Position numbers and translations under genes: made by a program. A stretch of 41,641 nucleotides of DNA, taken from Cryobacterium tepidiphilum (lineage in GTDB: Bacteria; Actinomycetota; Actinomycetes; Actinomycetales; Microbacteriaceae). The stretch spans positions 1 through 41,641 of the forward strand of contig NZ_RDSR01000027.1 of the NCBI RefSeq assembly GCF_003716325.1, written 5' to 3'. Shown here piece by piece: positions 24,599-32,642 of the stretch; position 1 is the stretch's first letter, and each line of letters opens with the position of its first letter. A model generated the notes under the pieces. The model ran no database searches. It saw only the letters and a list, made by a program, of their open reading frames with translations, and was not told the origin of the DNA.

Positions 24599-26071
24599 GT
24601 GTCTGCCCCCACTTCCACCGTCGATGTCGCCTCGGCGGCCACCCTTTCTGCGCGCAACCGCCACGTGATCTGGCTGCTGCTCGCGGCATCCTTCGTCGTC
24701 ATTCTCAACGAGACGATCATGAACGTCGCGCTGCGGGCACTCATGATCGACCTGCACATCTCGGCCGTCGCGGCGCAGTGGCTCTCCAGCGCGTTCATGC
24801 TCACGATGGCCGTGGTCATCCCGATCACCGGGTTCCTGCTGCAGCGGTTCAACACGCGCCCGCTGTTCATCACCGCGATGAGCCTGTTCTCCACCGGCAC
24901 CCTCATCGCGGCGCTCGCGCCGGGGTTCACGGTGCTGCTCGGCGCGCGCATCATCCAGGCCTCGGGCACGGCGATCATGATGCCGCTGCTCATGACGACC
25001 CTGATGACCCTCGTGCCGCCGGCCGAGCGCGGCAAGACCATGGGCAACGTGTCGATCGTCATCTCGGTGGCGCCGGCCCTCGGGCCGACCATCTCCGGTG
25101 TCATCCTCAACCTGCTCTCGTGGCGGTGGATGTTCGCGCTGGTGCTCCCGCTGGCCGTCATCATGCTCGTGATCGGCATCCGTCAGGTGCGAAACGTCGG
25201 TGAGCCGCGTCGTGTGCCGATCGACGTGCCCTCGGTCGTGTTGTCGGCGCTCGGCTTCGGCGGCATCGTGTACGGGCTCAGCAAGATCGGCGCGAGCACC
25301 AACCCAGCGGATGCGACGGGCGCCCTCCCCATGTGGACGTCGCTGTCGGTCGGCGCGGTCTCCCTGGTCGTCTTCGTGCTGCGGCAGCTGCGCCTGCAGC
25401 GATCCGACCGCGCCCTGCTGGACCTCCGCACCTTTCGCTCGCCGATCTTCTCGCTCACGACGGCGATCATGGTCGTCACGATGCTCGGGCTGTTCGGCAC
25501 CCTGATCGTGCTGCCGATCTACCTGCAGCAGGTGCTGCACCTGGAGCCGGTGGCGACGGGCCTGCTCCTGCTGCCCGGCGGCCTCGTCATGGGACTGCTC
25601 GCCCAGTTCGTGGGACGCGCCTACGACAAGGTCGGGCCGAAACCCTTGGTCATCCCGGGCTCGTTCCTGGCCGGGGCGGCGATGTGGTCGCTCGCGTTTG
25701 TCAGCAAGGACACCTCGCCGTTTCTGATTCTCGGCGCGCACATCGTGCTGAGCATCGGGCTGGCGCTGATGTTCACGCCGCTCTTCACCGCGGGCCTCGG
25801 CGCGGTGAAGCCGAGCATGTACTCGCACGGCAGCGCCATCTTCGGCACCGTGCAGCAGGTCGCCGGCGCGGCCGGCGCCGCCCTGTTCGTCACGTTGATG
25901 TCGGCGCAGACCGCCACGCTGCTTGCGGGCGGTGCGTCAGCGGATGCCTCGGCCGCCGGCGGCGTGCGGGTCGCCTTCCTCGCCGGCGCCATCATCTTCC
26001 TGTTCGCCATCGCGGGGTCGTTCTTCATCCGCAAGCCCGTGGAGGAGCCCGCGCCCGAGCCTCAGGGGTAG
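24599..26071 (+). CDS. MFS multidrug exporter, DHA2 (EmrB/QacA) family
   Basis: 490 residues with about 14 membrane helices. Early signature LLAASFVVILNETIMNVALRALMIDLHISAVAAQWLSSAFMLTMAV corresponds to the DHA2 motif around the first two helices, followed by the FLLQRFNTRPLF loop and GRVLGP-like ALGPTISG. It is a drug:H+ antiporter of unknown spectrum. The GTG at 24599 has GGAAAG about 13 nt upstream; spacing is loose. No regulator gene is adjacent. Its 3' end overlaps the convergent VanY-like gene by 10 bp, and no terminator separates them. Confidence 0.9.
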   Translation: MSAPTSTVDVASAATLSARNRHVIWLLLAASFVVILNETIMNVALRALMIDLHISAVAAQWLSSAFMLTMAVVIPITGFLLQRFNTRPLFITAMSLFSTGTLIAALAPGFTVLLGARIIQASGTAIMMPLLMTTLMTLVPPAERGKTMGNVSIVISVAPALGPTISGVILNLLSWRWMFALVLPLAVIMLVIGIRQVRNVGEPRRVPIDVPSVVLSALGFGGIVYGLSKIGASTNPADATGALPMWTSLSVGAVSLVVFVLRQLRLQRSDRALLDLRTFRSPIFSLTTAIMVVTMLGLFGTLIVLPIYLQQVLHLEPVATGLLLLPGGLVMGLLAQFVGRAYDKVGPKPLVIPGSFLAGAAMWSLAFVSKDTSPFLILGAHIVLSIGLALMFTPLFTAGLGAVKPSMYSHGSAIFGTVQQVAGAAGAALFVTLMSAQTATLLAGGASADASAAGGVRVAFLAGAIIFLFAIAGSFFIRKPVEEPAPEPQG

Positions 26072-26913
26072 TCGGGGGCGGCCGGCAGCCCGAAGAACTC
26101 CTCGAGCGTGGTGATGCCGGTCTCATGCATCCGCTTGGCGAGGTCTCGACCGATGTAGCGGAAGTGCCACGGCTCGTATTCGTAGCCCGTGACGGCCACC
26201 TTGTCGGCTGGGTAGCGCAGCAGGAAGCCGTATTTCCAGGCGTTCGCCGCCAGCCACTTTCCCTGCGGGGTGTCGCCGAAGCACGCGGCGAGGGAGCAGT
26301 CGGCGGGGAGGGCGCTGATGTCCATGGTGAGCCCGGTCTGGTGTTCGCTCGTGCCGGGACGGGCGGTGGAGGAGTCGGCCGCCTCCTGCCCGTTGGTCTT
26401 GACGTCCTCGGTGTACACCTCGACCTGGCTGTCGTAGCTGCGGTAAGCGCTCTGCGACTGCATCTTCAGCCCGGTCTGCTTGGTGTAGTCGGCGAACATC
26501 GCCACGATGGCGTCGGAGGCGACCTTGCGCAACTGAGGTTCCCAGACGTGCGGAACCGGGACGGTGACGAGGTCCGGCGGCACGAAGTCCTTAGGGTTCA
26601 GCGGGCGCTGCTTGTTGACGACCACCCAGATGCTGGCCGGGTCGTCGATCGAGTGGGCGTGCTTGTCGAAGGTGTCGACGGCCGCGGGGACGGGCGTGGC
26701 CGAGGGCGTCGGGCGCGGGGTCTCGGCGGAGGGCGCAGGAGTGGGCCGTGCGGCCGCATCGGGCGTGGCGGAGGGCGCGAAGTGCGCCTGCACGGAACCC
26801 TTGCCCCAGATCACGCCGGCACCCACGGCGAGGACCGCGAGAATCAGCAGCCCGACCGCCGCGACGCGCCTCCGGCGCACGCGTGCGGACACGGGACGAT
26901 GTTGTTCGGGCAC
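26062..26913 (-). CDS. VanY-family D-alanyl-D-alanine carboxypeptidase
   Basis: 283 residues. A cytoplasmic basic segment and membrane helix (about 17-37) are followed by a Pro/Ala/Thr-rich linker and a peptidase M15 (VanY) domain. Zinc ligands are visible in SEHQTGLTMDIS (SxHxxGxxxD) and in EPWHFRYIG. The family trims the terminal D-Ala of peptidoglycan stem peptides. It is probably membrane-anchored and extracellular; nothing here suggests a vancomycin cluster. TAAGCT (26920-26925), 6 nt and GTG mark a probable leaderless start. Confidence 0.88.
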   Translation of the reverse strand: MPEQHRPVSARVRRRRVAAVGLLILAVLAVGAGVIWGKGSVQAHFAPSATPDAAARPTPAPSAETPRPTPSATPVPAAVDTFDKHAHSIDDPASIWVVVNKQRPLNPKDFVPPDLVTVPVPHVWEPQLRKVASDAIVAMFADYTKQTGLKMQSQSAYRSYDSQVEVYTEDVKTNGQEAADSSTARPGTSEHQTGLTMDISALPADCSLAACFGDTPQGKWLAANAWKYGFLLRYPADKVAVTGYEYEPWHFRYIGRDLAKRMHETGITTLEEFFGLPAAPDYP

Positions 26914-26966
26914 CCCGCGAGCTTACCGGCGGCGACTGCGCTCCTGCTGTGAGGGGCGCGCCGCCG

Positions 26967-27887
26967 TCAGCGCAGCTGCGGCACGACCTCCTCGGCGATG
27001 AACGCCAGGTGGTCGAGGTCCGACAGGTCCATGATCTGCAGGTAGACGCACTCCACACCGTCGTCAGCGAGGGCACCCAGGCGGTCCACCACCTCACCCA
27101 CGGTGCCGGCCACACCGTGCTGCCGGAGCTCCGCCGGCTCCCGCCCGACGGAGGCCGCGCGGCGGGCGAACTCGGCCTCGTCGGCGCCGACCACGGCGAT
27201 GAGCGCCGCCGAGTACGTGAGGTCGTCCGGGTCGCGCCCGATCTCCTCGCAGGCGGCCCGCACGCCCGCATACTTTCGGGCGATGTCGGCAAACGCCGGG
27301 AAGGGCAGGTTGAACTCGGTCGCGAAGCGGGCGGCGAGGGCCGGCGTGCGCCGGGGGCCGCCGCCGCCCACGATCACCGGAACCTGCTCCTGCACGGGCT
27401 TCGGCAGTGCGGGCGAGTCCACGAGCGTGTAGTGCTCGCCGTCGAAGTTGAATCGCTCGCCCAGCGGCGTCTGCCAAAGGCCCGTGATCACGGCCAGCTG
27501 CTCCTCGAGCATGCCGAAGCGCTTCGGCGGGAACGGTATGCCGTACGCGGCATGCTCTTGTTCGTACCAGCCGGTGCCGAGGCCGAGTTCCACCCGGCCG
27601 CCCGACATCTGGTCGACCTGCGCCACCTGGATCGCGAGAATGCCGGGGAGACGGTACGTGACCGACGAGACGAGGGTGCCCAAGCGGATGCGCTGGGTCT
27701 CGCGGGCGAGGCCGGCCAGCGTGGTCCACGCATCCGTTGGCCCCGGCAGCCCGGAGCCACCCATGGTGAGGTAGTGGTCGGAGCGGAAGAAGGCGTCGAA
27801 GCCCAGCCGCTCCGTGGCCTGTGCGACGGCCAGGATGTCGTCGTAGGTGGCACCCTGCTGTGGTTCGGTGAAGATACGGAAACGCAT
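26967..27887 (-). CDS. LLM-class F420-dependent oxidoreductase
   Basis: 306 residues of the bacterial luciferase-like (TIM-barrel) fold. Typical marks are FFRSDHYLTMGGSGLPGPTDAWTTLAGLARET, RIRLGTLVSSVTYRLPGILA, VDQMSGGRVELGLGTGWYEQEH and VIVGGGGPRRTPALAARFATEFN. Actinobacterial members of this branch usually bind coenzyme F420 and reduce or oxidise varied substrates; the substrate is unknown. AAGACT lies 6 nt before the ATG, similar to the leaderless pattern with an imperfect first base. The following VanY-like gene has its own promoter. Confidence 0.88.
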   Translation of the reverse strand: MRFRIFTEPQQGATYDDILAVAQATERLGFDAFFRSDHYLTMGGSGLPGPTDAWTTLAGLARETQRIRLGTLVSSVTYRLPGILAIQVAQVDQMSGGRVELGLGTGWYEQEHAAYGIPFPPKRFGMLEEQLAVITGLWQTPLGERFNFDGEHYTLVDSPALPKPVQEQVPVIVGGGGPRRTPALAARFATEFNLPFPAFADIARKYAGVRAACEEIGRDPDDLTYSAALIAVVGADEAEFARRAASVGREPAELRQHGVAGTVGEVVDRLGALADDGVECVYLQIMDLSDLDHLAFIAEEVVPQLR

Positions 27888-27906
27888 GCGGCCAGTCTTC
27901 CACCCG

Positions 27907-27994
27907 TCCCACGTCTCGCACGCGCCGAGATTGCCCGTTCCGGACGAAGTGGACAGGCGTGCCGGTCAGTCTCGTCCGGAACTGTACGTCTCGG
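27907..27994. repeat. Dispersed palindromic repeat, copy A
   Basis: 88 bp aligning without gaps to copy B at 35693-35780 (about 66 of 88 bases equal, counted by hand). It contains perfect 11-bp arms GTTCCGGACGA (27937-27947) and TCGTCCGGAAC (27972-27982), with an inner GAC-GGC/GCC-GTC stem. It covers the stop and last codons of the methyltransferase gene. It may act as that gene's terminator or as a REP-like element. Confidence 0.75.
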
Positions 27995-28943
27995 CGGGAG
28001 GCTGCGGGTGGAGCGGTGCACGCTCGGGTACGCCGGGGGCGGCGGAGTCCGGTGCGGCGGCGAGGTCGACGAACGCGACGTCGGGAACGGCGGCGAAGCG
28101 GGCGCGCATCACGGCGACCGCCTCCGGGTTCCGGTCCACGAGCACGAACCGGCGGCCGAGGGAGGCCGCGACCGCTCCGGTCGTGCCGCTCCCGGCGAAG
28201 AAGTCGAGTACCCAGTCCCCCTCGCGCGACGACGCCTGGATGATGCGGCGAAGGATGCCTGCCGGCTTCTGGGTGGGATAGCCGGTCTTCTCCTTGCCGG
28301 TGGGCGACACGATCGTGTGCCACCAGACATCCGTCGGCAGCTTGCCGCGCGCCGCCTTCTCGGGCGTCACCAGCCCCGGCGCCATGTACGGCTCCCGGTC
28401 GACGGTGGCCGAGTCGAAGTAGTACCGCGACGGGTTCTTGACGTACACGAGGATCGTGTCGTGCTTGGTGGGCCAGCGGTTCTTGGCCTTGGCGCCGTAG
28501 TCGTAGGCCCAGATGATCTCGTTGAGAAAGCACTCCCGCCCGAACAGGGCGTCGAGGAGCACCTTGGCGTAGTGCGCCTCGCGGTAGTCGAGGTGGAGGT
28601 AGAGCGTGCCGTCGTCGGCGAGAAGCCGCCACGCTTCGATCAGCCGCGGCTCGAGGAATGCCCAGTAGTCCTCGAAGCGGTCGTCGTAGCGCAGCAGGTC
28701 GCCCTTGATGCGCTCGTAACGCTGGCCCTTGAACCCGGTGACCGTGCCGACGGCGTGCGAGCCGTCGGCATCCGTGGCCGATCGCACCGACGTCGTGGAC
28801 TGGCGCGCCTGCGAGCGGCCGGTGTTGAACGGCGGGTCGAGGTAGACGAGGGTGAAGGATGCGTCGGGGAGCCCGGGCAGGACCTCGAGGTTGTCGGCGT
28901 GGATCACCTGGCTGGGAGAGGACTGGGACCAGGCGATGGGCAT
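27966..28943 (-). CDS. Orphan beta-class DNA methyltransferase (N6-adenine or N4-cytosine)
   Basis: 325 residues. Motif IV LDPPFNTG (35-42) comes before motif I FAGSGTTG (249-256), the order of beta-class amino-methyltransferases; motif X-like YPTQKP lies at 222-227. DPPF fits either adenine-N6 or cytosine-N4 methylation. The central region (about 60-200) would hold target recognition. There is no restriction nuclease or specificity gene beside it, so it is an orphan or housekeeping methylase. CACAAT, 6 nt and ATG, with GAGGGA directly before the ATG, mark the start. The gene end lies inside repeat copy A. It diverges from the small GNAT. Confidence 0.88.
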   Translation of the reverse strand: MPIAWSQSSPSQVIHADNLEVLPGLPDASFTLVYLDPPFNTGRSQARQSTTSVRSATDADGSHAVGTVTGFKGQRYERIKGDLLRYDDRFEDYWAFLEPRLIEAWRLLADDGTLYLHLDYREAHYAKVLLDALFGRECFLNEIIWAYDYGAKAKNRWPTKHDTILVYVKNPSRYYFDSATVDREPYMAPGLVTPEKAARGKLPTDVWWHTIVSPTGKEKTGYPTQKPAGILRRIIQASSREGDWVLDFFAGSGTTGAVAASLGRRFVLVDRNPEAVAVMRARFAAVPDVAFVDLAAAPDSAAPGVPERAPLHPQPPAETYSSGRD

Positions 28944-28966
28944 TCCCTCATTGTGCCAGCCCGCAC

Positions 28967-28972
28967 TAGTCT
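28967..28972 (+). promoter_or_regulatory. Leaderless-type -10 box of the small GNAT
   Basis: TAGTCT followed by exactly 6 nt and ATG at 28979, with no Shine-Dalgarno site. Confidence 0.55.
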
Positions 28973-28978
28973 GACGGC

Positions 28979-29296
28979 ATGCCAGCAGAACCCACGATCG
29001 ACCGTTCTCGTGTTGAGGTGCAGCACGAGCCTGCCCTGTCCCGCTATACCGTCTGGCTCGACGACCGGAACGTCGGCCTGCTCGACTATGTGACCACCGG
29101 GCGCGAGATCCGCTTCACCCACAGCGAGGTCGACCCGGCCGAGCGCGGCCAGGGCCTGGCCAGCATCCTCACCGAGTTCGCGCTCGACGACGTGCGGGCC
29201 CGCACCGACCTGCCCGTGGTTCCCGCCTGCCCCTACGTGGACGACTGGATCGACGCGCACGCCGAGTACCAGGACCTACTCACGCGCGGACGATAG
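28979..29296 (+). CDS. Small GNAT-fold protein (NATD1 / COG2388 type)
   Basis: 105 residues, the size of the minimal GNAT proteins related to YidJ/NATD1. The pattern is SRYTVWLDDRNVGLLDYVTTGREIRFTHSEVDPAERGQGLASILTEFALDDVR, where RGQGLAS is the acetyl-CoA pyrophosphate loop, ending VVPACPYVDDWI. These proteins bind acetyl-CoA, and their substrates are mostly unknown. The start is set by the TAGTCT box 6 nt upstream. It converges on the lipoate ligase gene with only 8 bp between them. Confidence 0.87.
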   Translation: MPAEPTIDRSRVEVQHEPALSRYTVWLDDRNVGLLDYVTTGREIRFTHSEVDPAERGQGLASILTEFALDDVRARTDLPVVPACPYVDDWIDAHAEYQDLLTRGR

Positions 29297-29304
29297 CGCG
29301 CTCG

Positions 29305-30354
29305 TTACGGGACGCGCGCGATCCACTCCGGGGTGCTGAACTTCTCGGCCACGAGCTGGTCGGCGCGCTCGTATTCCTCGTCGGTTATGTCTCCCGGGGT
29401 GGCGCCGTAGAGCGCGGTGAAGGTCTCCTTCATCCGTTCGATGATCGCCGCCCGTGACAGGCCGGTCTGGCTGCGGATCGGGTCGACGCGCTTCGCCGCG
29501 CTGGTGATGCCCTTGTCACTGAGCTTCTCGCGGCCAATGCGCAACACCTGGGTCATCACCTCGCCGTCCATGTCGTAGCTGAGCGTGGCGTGGTGGAGGA
29601 TGCCGCCGTTGCCGAAGCGCTTCTGGGCGGCGCCGCCGATCTTGCCCTTCGGGCTCGTGATGTCGTTCAGGGGCTTGTAGACGGCGTCGATGCCGAGCGA
29701 CTGCAGCGCCACGATCACCCACTCGTCGAGGAACGCGTAGGAGTCCGCGAAGCTCATGCCCTGCACGAGTTCGGCCGGCACGTACAGCGAATAGGTGATG
29801 ATGGCGCCCTTCTCCATCAACATGGCGCCGCCCCCGGAGATGCGGCGGACGACGTCGAATCCGTGGGCGGCGGCGCCCTCCGGGTCCACCTCGTTCTTCA
29901 GCGACTGGAAGCTGCCGATGACGACGGCGGACTGGTCCCACTCCCAGATGCGCAGCGTGGGCCGGCGGCGGCCTTCGCCGACCTCGGTGGCGAGCACCTC
30001 GTCGAGCGCGAGGTTGACGGCCGGGGGAACGGCGGGCGGGTGCACGATCGACCACTCGTAGTCGCGCCATCCGCTTGCCTTGACGAGTGAGCGGCGCACC
30101 GCGACGGCGACGGCCTCGGGGGTGAAGCCGAGCAGGGTGGCGTTCTCCGGCAGGGCGCCGCGGACAGCGGCGGCGATGGTGGCAGAGTCGCTCTCCGCCG
30201 GCAGGCCGGTGACGGCGGCGTCGATCGACTCCAGGGCGTCATCGGGCTCGAGGAAGAAGTCGCCGGCGAGGTGGAAGTTCGCGAGCTTCCCGTCGACCAC
30301 GTCGAGGTCGACGACCACGAGCTTGCCACCGGGGACCTTGTATTCACCGTGCAT
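29305..30354 (-). CDS. Lipoate-protein ligase family protein, accessory domain first
   Basis: 349 residues. Residues 1-92 (MHGEYKVPGGKLVVVDLDV, FHLAGDFFLEPD) look like the small lipoate-ligase accessory domain that is usually C-terminal or a separate subunit (LplB). Residues 100-349 form the BPL/LplA/LipB catalytic domain, with RRISGGGAM at 170-178 and the lysine loop SPKGKIGGAAQKRFG (Lys238 the likely catalytic lysine). It would attach or salvage lipoate on 2-oxo-acid dehydrogenases or glycine-cleavage H protein. TAGGCT (30361-30366) and a 6-nt spacer precede the ATG; this box overlaps the TAG stop of the upstream hydrolase. Confidence 0.85.
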   Translation of the reverse strand: MHGEYKVPGGKLVVVDLDVVDGKLANFHLAGDFFLEPDDALESIDAAVTGLPAESDSATIAAAVRGALPENATLLGFTPEAVAVAVRRSLVKASGWRDYEWSIVHPPAVPPAVNLALDEVLATEVGEGRRRPTLRIWEWDQSAVVIGSFQSLKNEVDPEGAAAHGFDVVRRISGGGAMLMEKGAIITYSLYVPAELVQGMSFADSYAFLDEWVIVALQSLGIDAVYKPLNDITSPKGKIGGAAQKRFGNGGILHHATLSYDMDGEVMTQVLRIGREKLSDKGITSAAKRVDPIRSQTGLSRAAIIERMKETFTALYGATPGDITDEEYERADQLVAEKFSTPEWIARVP

Positions 30355-30360
30355 GGCTTC

Positions 30361-30366
30361 AGCCTA
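30361..30366 (-). promoter_or_regulatory. Leaderless-type -10 box of the lipoate ligase gene
   Basis: TAGGCT on the minus strand, 6 nt before ATG 30354. Its first three bases are the TAG stop codon of the upstream hydrolase, so the two signals share bases. Confidence 0.55.
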
Positions 30367-31212
30367 ATCGCGCGCGGGAAGGTGCTCGTCGAGCCAGCCG
30401 ACGAGGTCCGCGACGACCTCCTCGCGGTTGGTCTCGTTGAACACCTCGTGCCGGGCCCCCGGGTAGACGATGAGGCGGATGTCGCGGAGCCGCGACCGAC
30501 GGATGTATGCGTTCGCGAGCATGAGAGCGCTGCGCTCTCCGCCCACGGTGTCATCGCTGCCCACCTGGATGAGCACCGGCAGCTCGGCGGGCAGGCCGCG
30601 CGCGGGCCGGCCGAACAGCCGAGCCGCCTCACGCATGCCGAAGAGCTTCGCCAGCGGGGTGTTGGTGCACAGTGGGTCGGCGACGAACGCGGCGGCCACC
30701 GCCGGGTCGCGGCTGAGCCACTCGACGCCGGTCGTGCCGAGCTGCTTGTGCCGGCGGTTCAGGTCACCGGCGTCGAGGTAGCCCGGCCAGCGATACGCCG
30801 TGCCGGTCAGCACGACGGCGGCGTAGTCGGCCGCGTGCTGGTTCACGAGCATCTGCGCCATGAAGGAGCCCCAGCTGTGGCCGACGAGTACGAGCGGCAC
30901 CCCGGGATGCTCCGAGCGGATGATGCCGGTCAGCTGGTGCACCGCAGCCACCGTCGCGCGCAGGCCGCCCGGGCCGAGCCGCCCGAGCTGGGTGAGGTCG
31001 CCGTTGTACTGGGTGAGCCCCGTCTGGCCGTGGCCGCGGTGGTCGTCGGCGTACACCGTGTAGCCCGCCCGGTTGAAATCTTCCGCGAGCACCGCGTACC
31101 GGCCGGCGTGCTCCCCCACCCCGTGCAGCAGCTGGATCACGGCGCGCGGGCGCGGGACGGGCCAGACGTGGTAGCTGATGGAGACGCCGTAGTCATCGGT
31201 GTAGGTGCGCAC
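30364..31212 (-). CDS. Alpha/beta hydrolase, monoacylglycerol-lipase-like
   Basis: 282 residues with the serine-hydrolase triad: nucleophile Ser113 in GHSWG, Asp220 or Asp221 in QVGSDDTVGG, and His255 in GARHEVFNE. The oxyanion segment QLLHGVGEHAGRY and ADDHRGHGQTG are typical of monoacylglycerol lipase and lysophospholipase-like enzymes. No signal peptide is seen, so it is probably cytoplasmic. The GTG start at 31212 follows CAGAAT by 6 nt, leaderless-like. It sits 9 nt upstream of the lipoate ligase ATG and may be co-transcribed with it in part. Confidence 0.87.
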   Translation of the reverse strand: MRTYTDDYGVSISYHVWPVPRPRAVIQLLHGVGEHAGRYAVLAEDFNRAGYTVYADDHRGHGQTGLTQYNGDLTQLGRLGPGGLRATVAAVHQLTGIIRSEHPGVPLVLVGHSWGSFMAQMLVNQHAADYAAVVLTGTAYRWPGYLDAGDLNRRHKQLGTTGVEWLSRDPAVAAAFVADPLCTNTPLAKLFGMREAARLFGRPARGLPAELPVLIQVGSDDTVGGERSALMLANAYIRRSRLRDIRLIVYPGARHEVFNETNREEVVADLVGWLDEHLPARD

Positions 31213-31245
31213 AGGGACATTCTGCCGCTCCCCACGCGCGAGGCA

Positions 31246-31267
31246 TTAGTTAACTTTTGCGAACTAA
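31246..31267. promoter_or_regulatory. MarR-like operator palindrome over the MFS_3 promoter
   Basis: TTAGTT (31246-31251), 10 nt, AACTAA (31262-31267) is a perfect inverted repeat in an AT-rich patch unusual for this genome. It overlaps a candidate -35 (TTAACT, 31250-31255) which is 17 bp from TAGACT (31273-31278). This position suits a repressor. The half-site resembles MarR-family operators; the regulator is not encoded next to it. Confidence 0.6.
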
Positions 31268-31272
31268 ATAGG

Positions 31273-31278
31273 TAGACT
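31273..31278 (+). promoter_or_regulatory. -10 box of the MFS_3 transcript
   Basis: TAGACT with 17-bp spacing from TTAACT (31250-31255). An ATG follows 8 nt later, at 31287, beginning a 10-codon ORF. Confidence 0.55.
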
Positions 31279-31286
31279 GGGGTTCT

Positions 31287-31319
31287 ATGGCATACGCGTC
31301 GCTCCGGGGGACGCGATGA
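31287..31319 (+). CDS. Possible 10-residue leader peptide coupled to the MFS_3 gene
   Basis: MAYASLRGTR followed by TGA. The ATG lies 8 nt after the -10 box, where a leaderless mRNA would start, and the TGA overlaps the transporter's ATG (ATGA, 31316-31319). That arrangement would couple exporter translation to reading of the short ORF. It may instead be a chance frame, or a remnant of a deleted regulator gene. It is too short for homology evidence. Confidence 0.35.
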   Translation: MAYASLRGTR

Positions 31320-32638
31320 GTGCCATGTTCCGCTCCCTGGGCAACGTCAATTACCGCATCTGGTTCGCGGGCGCCCTGGTGTCCAACATCGGCACCTGGA
31401 TGCAGCGCACGGCTCAGGACTGGATCGTGCTGACCGATCTCACCGACCTGAACGCCACCGCCGTGGGGATCGTCATGGCCCTGCAGTTCGGGCCGCAGCT
31501 CGCGCTCATGCCGTGGTCGGGCCTGATCGCCGACCGGTTCAACCGGCGGAAACTGCTCATCGTCACCCAGTCGGCCATGGGCCTGCTCGCCCTGGGGCTG
31601 GGACTCATCACGGTCACCGGAGTCGTGGAGCTGTGGCACGTCTACCTGTTCGCCCTCGGTCTCGGCGTCGTCGCCGCCATCGACGCGCCGGCCCGGCAGA
31701 CCTTCGTGTCCGACCTCGTCGGCGACGAGAACCTCTCGAATGCGGTCGCGCTCAACTCCGCGTCGTTCAACGGTGCCCGCCTGCTCGGCCCGGCGATCGC
31801 GGGCGTGCTCACCGTTGCGGTCGGCGCGGGCTGGGTGTTCCTCATCAACGCGGTGACGTTCGCGTTCACCGTGCTCGCCATGAACCTGCTGCGGGTGGGC
31901 CAGCTGCGCGTGCAGCCGCGCGCCTCCCGGAAACGCGGGCAACTGGCCGCCGGCTTCCGCTACGTGCGCCAGCGCCCCGACATCGTCGTCGTGCTCATCA
32001 CCGTGTTCCTCGTGGGCACCTTCGGGTTCAACTTCGCAATCTTCACCTCGACCATGGCGACCGTGGAATTCCACAAGGGCGCCGGTGAGTTCGGCCTGCT
32101 GAGCTCGGTGATGGCGATCGGCTCCGTTGCGGGCGCCCTGTTGTCCGCCCGTCGCTCCCGGGCCCGGCTACGCCTGGTCGTCGGTGGTGCCGCCGCGTTC
32201 GGGGCCACCTGCACCATCGCGGCTCTCATGCCCACCTACGTCTCGTTCGCGGTGTCGCTCGCGTTCGTCGGCCTGTCGAGCCTCACCCTCATGACCACGG
32301 CGAACGCATACGTGCAGACGAGCACGCTGCCGGCCATGCGGGGCCGGGTGATGGCCCTTTACATGGCGATCTTCGCCGGGGGGACCCCGCTCGGGGCGCC
32401 CCTCGTGGGTTGGGTGGCGGATGAGTTCGGGCCGCGCTGGGCGCTCGGAGTTGCGGCGTTCTCCGGCATCATCGCCGCCATCGTGCTGGTGTTCTGGCTG
32501 GTGAAGTACCAGCGCCTGCGGGTGCGGTTCCAGTCGCACCTCTCACCGCGGTTCCTCGTGAGGCACGCGGGTGACGGGCGGGCCCGGGAAGCGGCGACAC
32601 AGGAGATCGCCATCACCGAGGCGAACACGCAGCGCTGA
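31316..32638 (+). CDS. MFS transporter, MFS_3 (EntS-like) family
   Basis: 440 residues with about 12 helices. Signature stretches are the N-terminal MFRSLGNVNYRIWFAGALVSNIGTWMQRTAQDWIVL, LIADRFNRRKLL (MFS loop motif), IDAPARQTFVSDLV and NAVALNSASFNGARLLGPAIAG, all typical of the MFS_3 branch that contains enterobactin exporter EntS and macrolide or siderophore exporters. Substrate unknown. Actinobacterial homologues are often paired with a MarR regulator, which is absent here although a matching palindrome is present. GGGGG lies about 8 nt before the ATG. It converges on lacI-like with a 4-bp gap. Confidence 0.88.
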   Translation: MSAMFRSLGNVNYRIWFAGALVSNIGTWMQRTAQDWIVLTDLTDLNATAVGIVMALQFGPQLALMPWSGLIADRFNRRKLLIVTQSAMGLLALGLGLITVTGVVELWHVYLFALGLGVVAAIDAPARQTFVSDLVGDENLSNAVALNSASFNGARLLGPAIAGVLTVAVGAGWVFLINAVTFAFTVLAMNLLRVGQLRVQPRASRKRGQLAAGFRYVRQRPDIVVVLITVFLVGTFGFNFAIFTSTMATVEFHKGAGEFGLLSSVMAIGSVAGALLSARRSRARLRLVVGGAAAFGATCTIAALMPTYVSFAVSLAFVGLSSLTLMTTANAYVQTSTLPAMRGRVMALYMAIFAGGTPLGAPLVGWVADEFGPRWALGVAAFSGIIAAIVLVFWLVKYQRLRVRFQSHLSPRFLVRHAGDGRAREAATQEIAITEANTQR

Positions 32639-32642
32639 CGCG

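Noticed and set aside
26062..26913. Vancomycin-resistance vanY
   Set aside because: No vanHAX or two-component genes; the M15 domain with a membrane anchor is common in ordinary actinobacterial wall metabolism.
27966..28943. Restriction-modification or phage-defence system
   Set aside because: No nuclease, specificity or helicase gene is adjacent; the methyltransferase stands alone.
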